A stretch of DNA of 14,726 bases from positions 7,673 to 22,398 of the forward strand of contig JAAAVE010000335.1 of the NCBI GenBank assembly GCA_015679605.1, in the 5' to 3' direction. The notes under the pieces were generated by a model. It searched no databases, was not told the origin of the DNA, and saw nothing but the letters and a program-made list of their open reading frames with translations. The stretch is from Podila epigama. Taxonomy: Eukaryota > Mortierellomycota > Mortierellomycetes > Mortierellales > Mortierellaceae. A program made the translations under genes and the position numbers. Positions 1-9,459 of the stretch are shown here, in pieces. Numbering within the stretch: position 1 is the first letter of the stretch; each line of letters begins with the position of its first letter.

Positions 1-290
1 CATTTCTTCTTGCATGAATGCATGCATGTCCCATGCATTCACACATTCACATTCACTCATCCTTCACATCCTCTGAACTAGTGCAGCTGCGCACTGTTCT
101 GATTTCCTATCATCGCATCACTGTCAAAAGCCTTTTTTTTTTACTCGTAGCTTTGCTTCTTCATTCCTTCGTCGCCCCCCTCACACAGACCGCCGTCCAG
201 CGATTGCCCCCTTCATTGACTTTCTAATTCCCTCGACTGGTGTTCTAAAAAAAGAAAACAAAAGAATCGTTAATGCATGATCCCATTGTC

Positions 291-3200
291 ATGCCTCCGA
301 CCAATGGTATGATCCATCTTGCTTTTCTCCCAACTCTCCTTCCTCGACATGACATTGTCAGCTTGACGACTGTTATTCAATTGACACATTCATTGTCTCT
401 GTTCCACACTGACTTTTTTTTTATTTTATTTTTATTTTTTTTTTAATTTTTATTTTTTTTTTTTCTTCGTTAGGGGATATGGATCAAGCGGCCAAGGCTG
501 CGATAGCTGTTGGGATCGCTCTAAGAAATGTGTCTGCTACAAACGACCGCGATCTCATGTTCATGACAGGTGCGTGCAATCAATAACAATAACAACAAAC
601 AACAATGCTCTCTGTCCTTCCATCCACCCTTTGTCTCCCCCTCTGCTCTTTGTTGGCAGGAACACACACACATGTGCAGCAAAAAAAGAAAATCGAGACG
701 AACGCTCTCAAGTGTTAAACGCATTCAGCTAACTCAGCAACTGTATATTATTGTCAACCATTTTCGTTATTCTTGGTGTCTCTATTCTTAGGCGAGAACG
801 TTGTTCTATTGGAGCGCCTTGACAGTGGTGAATGCATGGTAAGGAGTAGAGGGAGGGGATACATGGAGGTATTTGGATGGGGAGTTTGAGTAGATCAACC
901 GAGAGTTTGAGTGAGGCTGCAAGAGAGTAAAAAAGGAGAGAGCGTTGAGAGTCGAGTCGACATTTGTTCTCGGTCGAGGAGAGAAGAGAAATGAAAAAGT
1001 AAAAGGGGGAAGGGAAACTACATGAACAGTACATTCATGAACATGAACATGAATATGAACATGAACAGAACAAATGCGAGTGGCCTATGGGTTGAACATA
1101 TGCAGTGAATAATGGACGCATCTCACCTAACGACATTAACGACATTAACGACATGCAACATGCACGTACTGTACTTTTTTTAGGGCTTGTGTGAAGGTGT
1201 CGTTGGTCGCTTCAACGAGTCGGATGTGGACTTTTCATTATCCACACCGCATGCAGCCCATGCAGCTCATGCAGCTGTACCCCCAGTACCAGCCAAAAGC
1301 CGATCCAGAGCCAGCTCCGCAGCATCGGCCAGCTCAAATGACCAGAAACCGGTGCGGTACAGAAAGAACTCTGCTCTTGAAGACGCGTCGCCAGCCTACT
1401 CTGCGTTGGCGAGGCATTCTTTGACGGCCGTCATCGCTATGGACCCACACGCGACAACACGGCCAGGGCCACGGAAACTGGTGAGCGAGGAAAACTTGAA
1501 AGTGCCCGCGGCAAACCCAACCAGACGGCAGGTGCTCTCCTTCCCATCCGCACCCATTCCACACGATCCCTCATCCGCACCTGCCATCCCTCCACGCTCA
1601 TCGTCTCGCAACCCTACCAACAGCTCTTCCACCTCTGCAACTGCATCACCACATTCACTTCCAACCACCTACATTCGTCAGAGGAAACATTTCGAACGTC
1701 ATCCCAACGGCTCATTGTCGTCAGCATCGTCAATGTCTTCACTGGCTGACAATACCAATGCCTCCTCCTCTGCATCCACGATGACCAACTCGCCCGAGGT
1801 CAAGCTGAATGACCCTAATATACCCACTCAGTCTCTTAATAATTTTGAACAAGAACAAAAAGAACACCACCACCATCCTCACCAACAACAACATCTACAT
1901 CATGAAAAAGATTGCCAGTTACAGGAGCAAGGTTGCACACACACAAACGAATCAGCCACGCCGTCCAACAATACTCAAACACCTCAGGCCAACTCCCCCG
2001 TGAGTGTAACAGATACAAGTAAAGTAACAACGAGTAGGCCAATTACCCCTATACAACAAGTAATCGAACACTCACCACAGTTGCCCACACCTCCGTCGTC
2101 GTCAAGTGACATGTCACAAGTTATTCCACCAAAGTCAAAGGCACGACGCACCCAACATCGACGACAGGACGAAAATCTCTTGACCACACAACCTTCACCA
2201 CGACTTTCACCGGATATCCACCAAGAAGGTGGTCACTCTCTTTCAACAATGCTGAGCGGCCTTCGAACAAAAACCAACCATGTCCTAAAAAACACAGGGT
2301 TTTCAATGTCACCCAACGCAGGACTTTACAGCGATCATGGTTCCAGAGATCTGGACTTGAATGTTGTTCAAATGCCCACGTCTTTCCCCGTCTCTTCACC
2401 AGCGCAGTCCGACAACACACATGATGGTGTTGCAGCCTCCGTGGATGCATCATCAGACACCGCTCCAGTATCAGCATCACCTTCCACCAGTAATATCACC
2501 GTCTCTACCCATGAAGGAATAAATCCAGTGCACCGTCAAGATGACATGCCAGAACCAACATCGCCAACCTCGTTGGGATCCCGGTTCGAGAAATTTCGAC
2601 CGTGGGTGAAATCTGAGAACCGGCAACGCTCGAATTCTGGGCCTGCGAGACACTCGGACGTTTCAATACTTCAAACCCTGGGAGAAAGTACAGTTCTACA
2701 GGAGCAAGAGTCATGGACTGACCAACATCCTCAGAATGGAGTAACAAACGATAAACCGAAACTGAGGCAACGACGCGTGAGCGAAGCGACAGCTGGTACG
2801 ACGATGAGTACAGGTTCCGCAATGTCATGTCCACAGCAACAATCGTTCGGTTCCCCCCTGTCCCAAATCCGCTCAACAGACTCTAGTGAATCGAATGGCA
2901 ATAGTAACAGTAACAAGCAGCGGTCCAAAATCAACTGGTTCAGCAAATCGAATCGAAACTCTGTGCAGGCAATCGAGGATCCTCGAAAACCTCATCCGCT
3001 TGGTCACGGCATCGAAGGTGGCATAACTGCATCGCATCGTCAGAGTATTGGGATATTCAGCGACTATGACGAAGAAGACGATGAAGACTCGGATGCCGAC
3101 GGCGATGATGGGAATGAGACATCAGCAGAGGGACACAAGTCCACGGACAATGAAGAAGCGTCGACTCAATTCTACATCAACGACTATGGGTTCATTTACG

Positions 3201-4750
3201 ACTTGGAGGATGAAATGAACCAAGGTTTGGATCTTACTGGAAACGGATCAGCTGTCCAAGAGTGGGCCAAGATGTCAGAGGCCGAGAAGAAACGTGCCAT
3301 CCGGAAACAATACTATAACAGAGAGAATGAGCTCAAGTGGATCCATATCACCACACGCCTTCACGCGGATCATGTCAGAAAGTCGAGAAAGGTAAAAGAA
3401 TGATGACATCGCGACCTTTTCTTCTTATCATTTTGGCAGATACGCATGGCTGTGAGTACTCACCTTACACTCTACAACTTGAAAATTTTCATTCAAACAT
3501 AGTACAAGAAACTTGTCAGGAGAGGTGTGCCCACATCTGTACGTGGGAGAGTTTGGCTGTTTTTGGCCAAGGCTGATATTTATCGCAAACCAGGACTGTT
3601 TGAGGAGCTTCAGAAACGAGGACCATTGCCTATCCATGAAGTGATTGAGAGAGACATTCATAGATGTTACCCCGACCATGTTCATTTTAGGACTGGGATG
3701 GGCGGGACAGGTCAGCAGGACTTGCAGGCCATCTTGCGGGCCTATGCACATTACAACCCAAGCGTTGGTTACTGTCAAGGCATGGGGCGTCTTGTAGGCA
3801 TGATGTTGATGCAAATGCCGGTCGAGGATGCCTTTTGGTTACTGGTGGCAACGATTGAAGGGTATATGCACGACTACTACACTCCGACGCTTCGCCAACT
3901 TCGAATTGACGCCCAGGTCTTTAGCCAACTTTTAAAAGAGCAGGATCCTGCCTTGAGCGAGCACTTGGGAAAGAACGATGTGATTCCGTTGATGTATATG
4001 ACTCAGTGGTTTATGACCCTGTTTACCATGTCTCTCCCCTGGGCATCTGTCCTTCGCGTCTGGGATGTGTTTTACTTTGACGGCGTCAAGGCACTCTTCC
4101 GAGTGGGCCTTGCGATTCTGTATCTGTGCCGCGAACATTTGTTGACAAAGTGTCCATCAAGCTCAGAGCTCCTGGCCTACATCCTGCATATCCCGCTCGA
4201 GATCCTTGCACCCAAGCCTTTGCTCGAAGCCATGCTCATGATTAAACTCAAAAAGCACAATGTGCAAAAGCTAATTGCTGTAACAGCCGTAAGCATGAAT
4301 CAAGCCGAGAAGGATGCTTCCCGAAAGTCGACGAGAGGAACAAAGACGCCTTCGATAGTCTCGACAGCCTCCTCTCCTGTCACAAATGGCGGTCTCTCTG
4401 GTGCTCATCAAGCCAATAATAGCCAACCGCGGCCAGAAGCACCCAGTAGTCATGGGCAGCGGAGATACTCTGTAGCCCTAACCACACAGACAGCGACATC
4501 AAAAGTCTCGATTGCTGGTACGAGCACCTCGAGTACCATAGTGGCGGTGTCGTCAACGACTGCTCCGCTACTCGAAGATGATGAATCATCCAAGGACATG
4601 AAGAAAGTGCCGCGTGAGTTACTTCAACAGTCATTTGCGCCATCGTCGGCCAAGACAGCGGCTGCCCCTACCTCCTCAAGTGTTGCATCATCTTTCTCTC
4701 CCTTGAAGGGATTCAGGACAAGGAAACGTGCCGGCACGGTTCATAACTAG
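291..4750 (+). CDS. SH3-TBC domain Rab GTPase-activating protein (6 exons)
   Basis: Predicted exons are 291-306, 474-569, 792-838, 1184-3391, 3440-3451 and 3503-4750. All introns are GT-AG and the frame is kept throughout, giving about 1208 residues. Residues ~16-70 resemble an SH3 domain (RDLMF, TGENV, VVGRF, SDVDF), but the usual Trp pair and late Pro are missing. Residues ~70-700 are Ser/Thr/Pro/Gln-rich with a His/Gln stretch and an acidic run at ~680-698. Residues ~798-1015 form a TBC domain with the arginine finger in IERDIHR (Arg847) and the glutamine finger in YCQGM (Gln885). The stretch LPWASVLRVWD resembles the TBC1D10/EPI64 subgroup. By family it should accelerate GTP hydrolysis on a Rab in vesicle traffic; the target Rab is unknown. 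ATG 291 has G at -3. An in-frame ATG at 273 has poorer context and would add six residues. TBC is certain; the SH3 call and small exons are less so. Confidence 0.85.
414..464 (+). repeat. Long T-rich tract before 3' splice site of intron 1
   Basis: Almost pure T, broken by a few A residues. It ends just before the CTTCGTTAG acceptor of the first intron (307-473) of the SH3-TBC gene, so it probably acts as an extended polypyrimidine tract. It is also a likely site of length variation. Confidence 0.7.
1036..1066 (+). repeat. ATGAAC hexanucleotide repeat in intron 3
   Basis: About five copies of ATGAAC, one changed to ATGAAT, within the 839-1183 intron of the SH3-TBC gene. Simple tandem repeat; no function is evident. 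Confidence 0.75.
1128..1154 (+). repeat. Three exact copies of 9-mer TAACGACAT in intron 3
   Basis: TAACGACAT occurs three times head to tail. The repeat lies about 30 bases before the intron 3 acceptor (AG at 1182-1183). The copies contain TAAC-like branch-point cores, so one may serve as the lariat branch site. That role is inference. Confidence 0.6.
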
Positions 4751-5082
4751 ATAAATCCCCTCATCCCCTTTCCACTTTTTAATATATATACTCTACATAA
4801 CTTTTGACCTTGGAAAGAGAGCATGATTGTTGGTTAGAAAGCTTTGAGGATGAACTTTTTGGCTTTTGGGTCGTCTTCAGCACTTTTTTTCAAGCAAATC
4901 CGACATATTAAGGGTCCTGGAACGAGTCCAGTGGAAGACTTGGTGGCGCATTGCCTAACTTAAGGGTAAGGGCATCCTTTTTTTTTCTTTCGCTTTCGAA
5001 CCAAATCGGTCCAAATTCAGAACTTCATTCCCATTCTCCCTCTTCCACTTCTCCCAACTCTGTCACAGAATCAGAAGCAAGG
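4751..5082. other. Intergenic: 3' flank of SH3-TBC gene and promoter/5' UTR of tri-snRNP 27K gene
   Basis: No coding sequence recognised. There is an AT-rich AATATATATACT stretch at about 4781-4792, shortly after the TBC stop. A CT-rich stretch runs from about 4977 to 5060 ahead of the next ATG and looks like a fungal pyrimidine-rich 5' leader. Confidence 0.5.
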
Positions 5083-6281
5083 ATGCCGTATAGTCAAAGC
5101 CCCGAAAGGAATCAGGAATTCCGTGGTCCACCCAAAGATTGGGATGCACCTGAAGAACAAGAAGAAGGCGAGATTAGTTATTCAGGAAGGCGTGGTGGCG
5201 GAGGAGGAGGAGGAGGAGGCGCAAGGGAGTCTCGACGTGATATGCGAGATAGGTCAAGGGATCGATCGCGAGATCGTGGTGGTCGCAGGTTTGATGATCG
5301 TAACAGAGGAGACCGTGACCGTGACCGTAATCGGGATCGGGATCATAGGGATTATCGTTCAAGTGGAGGGGATAGAGATAGAGAAAGAGAGAGAGACCGA
5401 GACAGAGGTGATAGAGATCGTGAGCGTGATCGTGATAGCCGTCGTCGAAGAACTTCAAGATCCAGATCGCCTTATCGTAAGAGTTTACTATTGCAACAGG
5501 GAGTGTGGGATTTTTATTTCGCTTTTCTTTGCTTTTTTCTTCTTTCTCTCTTGCTCTTGTTCTTGCAATTGTAGTCATTGTGCCATTGCTTTTGGTATTG
5601 AAAAGATGCGACTCTTTTCAATTAACTCACTTTACTATTGATCTACAAAATAGGCCGTGGGAGATCGAGATCCAGAAGTCCACGAGGAAGACGACGTAAG
5701 TATTTCTTCTGTCACTATACAACTGAGAAGGGAAAAGAAAAAGAAAAAAAGAAATAGAAAAAGCTAAAAGACGACAAGAGTCTTCTCGAACATTTTCTCG
5801 ATGTTTTTCTCCACGACTAATACCCTGGTGATTCTTGGATGACACTAGATGATGGCGATTACCGGAGACGTCGTGGAGACAGCAAAAGTGATGACGAAGA
5901 TAGTGATAGACATTCTGGCAAGGATGAGCGCTCAAAGACAAAGGACGAGGATATACCCATGGAACCTGAGAAGCCTTTGGAAGAGATGACGCCTGAGGAG
6001 CAGGAAGCCAGAATGATGGCTCTAATGGGCTTTGGCGGCTTTGATTCCACAAAGGGCAAAAAGGTGGCGGGTGCTGATGTCAGTGGTGCGGATATTAAGC
6101 AGCAACGCACATATCGTCAGTACATGAACCGTCGTGGAGGGTTCAATAGGTAACGTACATATTGAGAACACTATTCATTCTGCTCATTCTTCTTTCTACG
6201 AGACTAACGCTCTTTGTTCTGTGTGCTTGTTTGCCTTTTTTTTTCGTTTCGTTGCGATGTAGGCCTTTAGACAAGAAATAA
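5083..6281 (+). CDS. U4/U6.U5 tri-snRNP 27 kDa protein (SNRNP27 family), 4 exons
   Basis: Predicted exons are 5083-5476, 5654-5695, 5849-6149 and 6263-6281, with GT-AG introns. The phases join cleanly to give 251 residues. The N-terminal ~140 residues carry an acidic EEQEEGEI patch, a run of nine Gly, then dense RD, RE and RS dipeptides as in SR-type splicing factors. The C-terminal block, residues ~190-251, holds [18 protein letters not shown], then [16 protein letters not shown]. This is the diagnostic tail of the SNRNP27 family, nuclear proteins of the spliceosomal tri-snRNP. It is longer than the ~155-residue human protein because of the expanded RD/RS part. The second exon is only 42 bases and encodes more RS repeats. 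The last exon adds just PLDKK after the split Arg codon. Identification is secure; the middle exon boundaries are likely but rest on splice signals and frame only. Confidence 0.88.
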
Positions 6282-6351
6282 ATTCACGTCAACATGAGCG
6301 ACTATCATGAATCATAAGGAAAGCTAGTAGCCCTAAAAAAAATGCAGAAAA

Positions 6352-6357
6352 TTTATT
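6352..6357 (-). terminator. Polyadenylation signal AATAAA of the CBP3-like gene
   Basis: AATAAA on the minus strand, about 63 bases beyond the CBP3-like stop codon. The 138-bp gap to the convergent tri-snRNP gene leaves room for both 3' ends. Confidence 0.6.
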
Positions 6358-6419
6358 GAGGCATCATGGCAACGTTGACTTGGATGCGTCCTCGTTCAGA
6401 ATCTTTTAAATCTCGGTAT

Positions 6420-7749
6420 CTAGTTTCCAGGAACGCCACGCAGGGGGCCAGCCTCCGTGCCGAACAATACTCTAGCTTCCAAAAAGTCTTCTGAGGGCAT
6501 GGTATCGAGGACCTGCAATTCCTTGCGGACGTAATCGACCAGGGTTGCGATCTGGTCGGGTGAGCCACTGGATGTGAACAGATTGCGCCAGAGTGCAGCA
6601 GCCATGATTGGATCGTCTTTGCACATGCCTTCATCATAAGCAAGTACGCCTCCGTGGAATTGAGCCAAAAAGTCATGCATATAAGTCGTAATAATGCGTC
6701 CTGACGAGATCTAATTGCGACAGTGGGAATTGTTCCAACATATCACAATGACAAAGAAGGAAAAAGCGTAGAGGGTTGGGTTAATTACATGAGTGCTATC
6801 CATGACCATGCAGATTATCCTGACATTGCTCCATGAGATTTCTTTTCAGTCTCTTTTCGAGTGTACCTTGTGGTTGTATCGCATGCGGTCTTCAATGTCA
6901 TGGAAAAAGTGGTTCACCAACTGCTGCTGAAAGACCTTTCCATGATTTTCTGCGCGAATACGCACCATCAACAACCAGACATGCAAGTGAGTGACTGAGA
7001 ACCAAGTCTGAAAGTTGTCTGGCAGGCCACAGGCTATAGGTAAAAACAAGAACACGTATAGGTCAACATGGATATTGGGCATTGTGCAAAGACAATTTTC
7101 CTTTCCGTAAATTTGCGAGAACTGACAAAAACGTACTGTCCATCCAAAAGGATCGCTTTTCCTTGAACTGTAACGCACAAATTTCGTAGAACCGATGAGT
7201 TGAGCGCATGGCGGTTTGGCTGACAGTGTAATGACCTGTGATCTTGGCGAGGCCCTTCAAGAAGCTACCATAGACCCCGGTTGTTGGAGGTGGTGTTGAT
7301 CCTTCGGATGCCTTGTTATCAGATGATGTTGGTGCTACTGTGCTGGCTGATGTTGGTGTGCTTGTGCTGGTCTTTTGCGAGTGAGTCCATGAAGTCGTGA
7401 AAGCCTATCATGAGGAGGATACAAAGCCGAACATTTTTTTAGATATGCAAAAGTGCTCTCCATCATCGTCGTTTCCGTAAAAACATTCAGACATTTGAGT
7501 TTTCGTACGCGAGCAGTGTTGGAGGTGGCCCACGCCTTTGAACAACAGGGCCGGGCAATATTCTAACAGTATCCAAATATCGGTTAGACATGAAAAATGA
7601 GAAAAATATCTTTGTGCCTGAGTGACTCGCCACGACGGTTACATGATTCTAAAGGTCAAACTTTTTCAAGATTGCACAAAATTGCTCATTTAAATTCCAC
7701 ATACTCGGGACACTTGGAGCGAAGAGCGAGTAAGGATGGAGGTTGCCAT
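6420..7749 (-). CDS. CBP3: Ubiquinol-cytochrome c chaperone Cbp3/UQCC1, mitochondrial (5 exons)
   Basis: Exons in transcript order are 7749-7705, 7562-7509, 7404-7137, 7033-6867 and 6710-6420. Donors read GTATGT, GTACGA, GTACGT and GTACAC, all acceptors end in AG, and the frame is kept for 274 residues. Residues 1-40 are rich in Arg, Ser and Ala with almost no acids (MATSILTRSSLQVSR start), as expected for a mitochondrial presequence. The chaperone domain, from residue ~90 on, shows GLAKITGHY, CGLPDNFQTWF, LHVWLLMVRIRAE, LAQFHGGVLAYDEG and AAALWRNLF, in the order found in Cbp3/UQCC1. The family binds newly made cytochrome b at the mitoribosome and helps assemble complex III. Length fits (human ~299, yeast ~335). 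The family call is strong. The two short 5' exons are inferred from splice signals and the presequence character. Confidence 0.87.
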
Positions 7750-8485
7750 GCTGATGGTATATTATACGCCGAACGAGTTCCTTTCTTGATGACAAGGTAG
7801 TGTGGTGAGATGCAACCGAGATCAGACTGTTTTGCGCAAAAAGGTTGATTCCGATATTCTTGTCTTCCAAAAAAGCAAGTCACAAACTGACCGAGGGTTT
7901 CGAGTAACTCCTTGTTGAAAACGAGTTCCTTTACAAGGAACAAGAAGACAAGTCTGACCAGTACAGAGAGTGGGCCGCATCCCACAGCAACCATGGGAAT
8001 CGACAGAGACATCAAGAAAAAGCCTGGCGGGGGCCACATCCTAGCTGCGATGGGGACTCATAAACAAAAGGTGCCTGACCTTGAGTGACCAAGTCTGATA
8101 CAAAATTGGTTCTGGATTGTATGATGAGATTGCCACGACTGCCATTGTCTTATTCATCCTATACGAACATACAAACGCAAGGCCGCATCAATATCTGAAA
8201 GCAAACAATATGCGAAACCAACAAACTCGCGTAAACCAGCATGTCCGAAGTATCCGAAGCAGGGCATAATTTCCTGTTTAAAGCTCTTGTCCTGGGTCAA
8301 AATTGTGGTGTTTGTTTGTTTGTTTGTTTGTTTTGTTTGTTCTTCATTTTAAGGGAACTCAGCTTCCACCCTTTATTAAAGCCCTGTTTTTCATCGCTCT
8401 CTTCATCTACAACTTCCCTTCTTCCAGGCACCAGCTCCAACCTAACCCTTACTATCCCCCATTTCCCTTACCCCCTCAGACCACA
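7750..8485. other. Divergent intergenic region between CBP3-like and first stefin gene
   Basis: Promoter region for two divergent genes. A minus-strand open frame (8039-7686) encodes a hydrophobic ~117-residue peptide but overlaps the CBP3-like first exon in another frame and resembles no family I know. A GTTT microsatellite lies close to the stefin start. No RNA gene was seen. Confidence 0.5.
8310..8340 (+). repeat. GTTT microsatellite
   Basis: About seven GTTT units with one extra T, roughly 150 bases upstream of the first stefin ATG. The matching leader of the duplicated gene at 11787 lacks it, so it arose or expanded after duplication, or was lost there. Confidence 0.75.
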
Positions 8486-9016
8486 ATGTATCCAGTTCTC
8501 GGCGGAATCAAGAAAGAAGTGACTCTGGTCACCGCACAACGTCCTTTGTCGGTCTTGGACCCCGCTCTCGAGACTATCTTGATGAACCAGCGTTTCGCCA
8601 TTCTCCAGCGATACAACCGTGCCAAGGGCAAGGCCCCATTCACCAGGGACGCGATTGAACTCAAGCCAGTTTCGTATACTACCCAAGTTGTTGCCGGCAC
8701 CAACTACTTTGTCAAGCTTGAAGTTGTCCACCTTGGACAGGAGCAAGAACAGGGTCAGGTCCACCACCATGACCACCATCACCACCACCATCATCACCAC
8801 CACCACCATCATCATCACCATCATCACGGTGACTCTCCCAGCCCTGCCCAGAAGAAAGAGTACATTCACGTTCGTATCTTCCATCAGCCCTGGACTGATA
8901 CCACTCAGCTGACTGGTGTTGTGGTGGATCAGACTCTTGAGGATGAGTTTGTCTATGACAGCTTCAACAGTCCCGAGGAGGAGGAGAATGAGCAAGTGAA
9001 TGCTGAAGCAAAGTAG
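8486..9016 (+). CDS. Stefin/cystatin-like cysteine protease inhibitor with poly-His insertion
   Basis: Single-exon gene, 176 residues, no signal peptide, so probably cytosolic. It carries the three papain-binding elements of the cystatin family (MEROPS I25): an N-terminal Gly-Gly (VLGG), the first hairpin QVVAG followed by TNYFVKLEVV, and a second hairpin with Pro-Trp in FHQPW. The QVVAGTNYF block is very close to animal stefins, while PW at the second loop is typical of type 2 cystatins. Between the two hairpins is an insertion with HHHD followed by 18 consecutive His, encoded by mixed CAC/CAT. The C-terminus is acidic (EEEENEQVNAE). The open frame runs upstream of the ATG but contains no earlier ATG. 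It is closely similar to the gene at 11787, including the 5' leader and 3' flank. The expected role is inhibition of papain-like proteases; targets and any metal binding are unknown. Confidence 0.85.
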   Translation: MYPVLGGIKKEVTLVTAQRPLSVLDPALETILMNQRFAILQRYNRAKGKAPFTRDAIELKPVSYTTQVVAGTNYFVKLEVVHLGQEQEQGQVHHHDHHHHHHHHHHHHHHHHHHGDSPSPAQKKEYIHVRIFHQPWTDTTQLTGVVVDQTLEDEFVYDSFNSPEEEENEQVNAEAK

Positions 9017-9132
9017 GTAGTCGGAGGAGGTCACGTCCCATACATCCTAAAGTACCCATGATTCGCTAAGCAGAGACATTTTGAATGTACGTCAGGCCTA
9101 TTGGCAACGCGAGAGCCATGTCGCGTTTCCAA

Positions 9133-9138
9133 AATAAA
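9133..9138 (+). terminator. Polyadenylation signal AATAAA of the first long stefin gene
   Basis: AATAAA about 117 bases after the stop, inside a block conserved with the duplicate gene (see 12411-12416). Confidence 0.65.
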
Positions 9139-9265
9139 GTATTCCATTCCAACTTTACCTGTCTCGCTCTTATTTCTATTTTTTGCGTTACTCAGGGTTC
9201 CACTGGATTTTGGCTGGTATGAGTGGACATGGAGAATGTGTCCGTCCACGTTCTGAGTGAGGCCA

Positions 9266-9287
9266 TTTTTTTTTTTTTTTTTTTTTT
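9266..9287 (+). repeat. Poly-T run of 22 in the spacer before the short stefin
   Basis: An uninterrupted T22 homopolymer. Copy B has only a short TTTTTTTATTT at the matching place (about 12516-12526), so the tract changed length after duplication. Confidence 0.8.
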
Positions 9288-9347
9288 GTTCGACTCGCAT
9301 AATTTTTTTTCCTTTAAAAAGGTATCTCACTTCCAGTACAAGTCCCC

Positions 9348-9399
9348 ACCCCATCCCCATCCTCATCTCCATCCTCATCCTCAACCTCATCCTTGCTCT
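9348..9399 (+). repeat. Imperfect CATCCT/CATCTC pyrimidine-rich repeat in 5' leader
   Basis: Repeated CATCCCCATCCTCATC-type units on a nearly A/C/T strand, about 60-110 bases upstream of the short stefin ATG. Copy B carries a related but diverged 12-mer array. Its role may be as a leader or promoter element; that is inference. Confidence 0.6.
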
Positions 9400-9459
9400 C
9401 GTCCACGTCTTTATGCATACATTTTCATCTCAGAACAGAACAAGAAAAAAAAATACAAA

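Noticed and set aside
1-290. Small ORF at 18-227 and possible extra upstream exon
   Set aside because: T/C-rich, no family resemblance, and not needed. The SH3-TBC frame has an in-frame stop at 246-248 ahead of its candidate starts.
4951-5082. Longer N-terminus for the tri-snRNP 27K protein
   Set aside because: The frame opens at TTG. The stretch is a T- and Ser-rich leader without an ATG, so ATG 5083 is the supported start.
5123-5641. Long shadow frames in the RD/RE-rich region (both strands)
   Set aside because: They arise from the GAT/CGT/GAC repeat structure of the RS/RD coding sequence; only one frame carries the conserved SNRNP27 tail.
8303-8485. Upstream extension of the first long stefin frame encoding a hydrophobic, signal-peptide-like stretch
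   Set aside because: It has no ATG (opens at TTG), is driven by the GTTT microsatellite, and is not conserved before the start of the duplicate gene at 11787.
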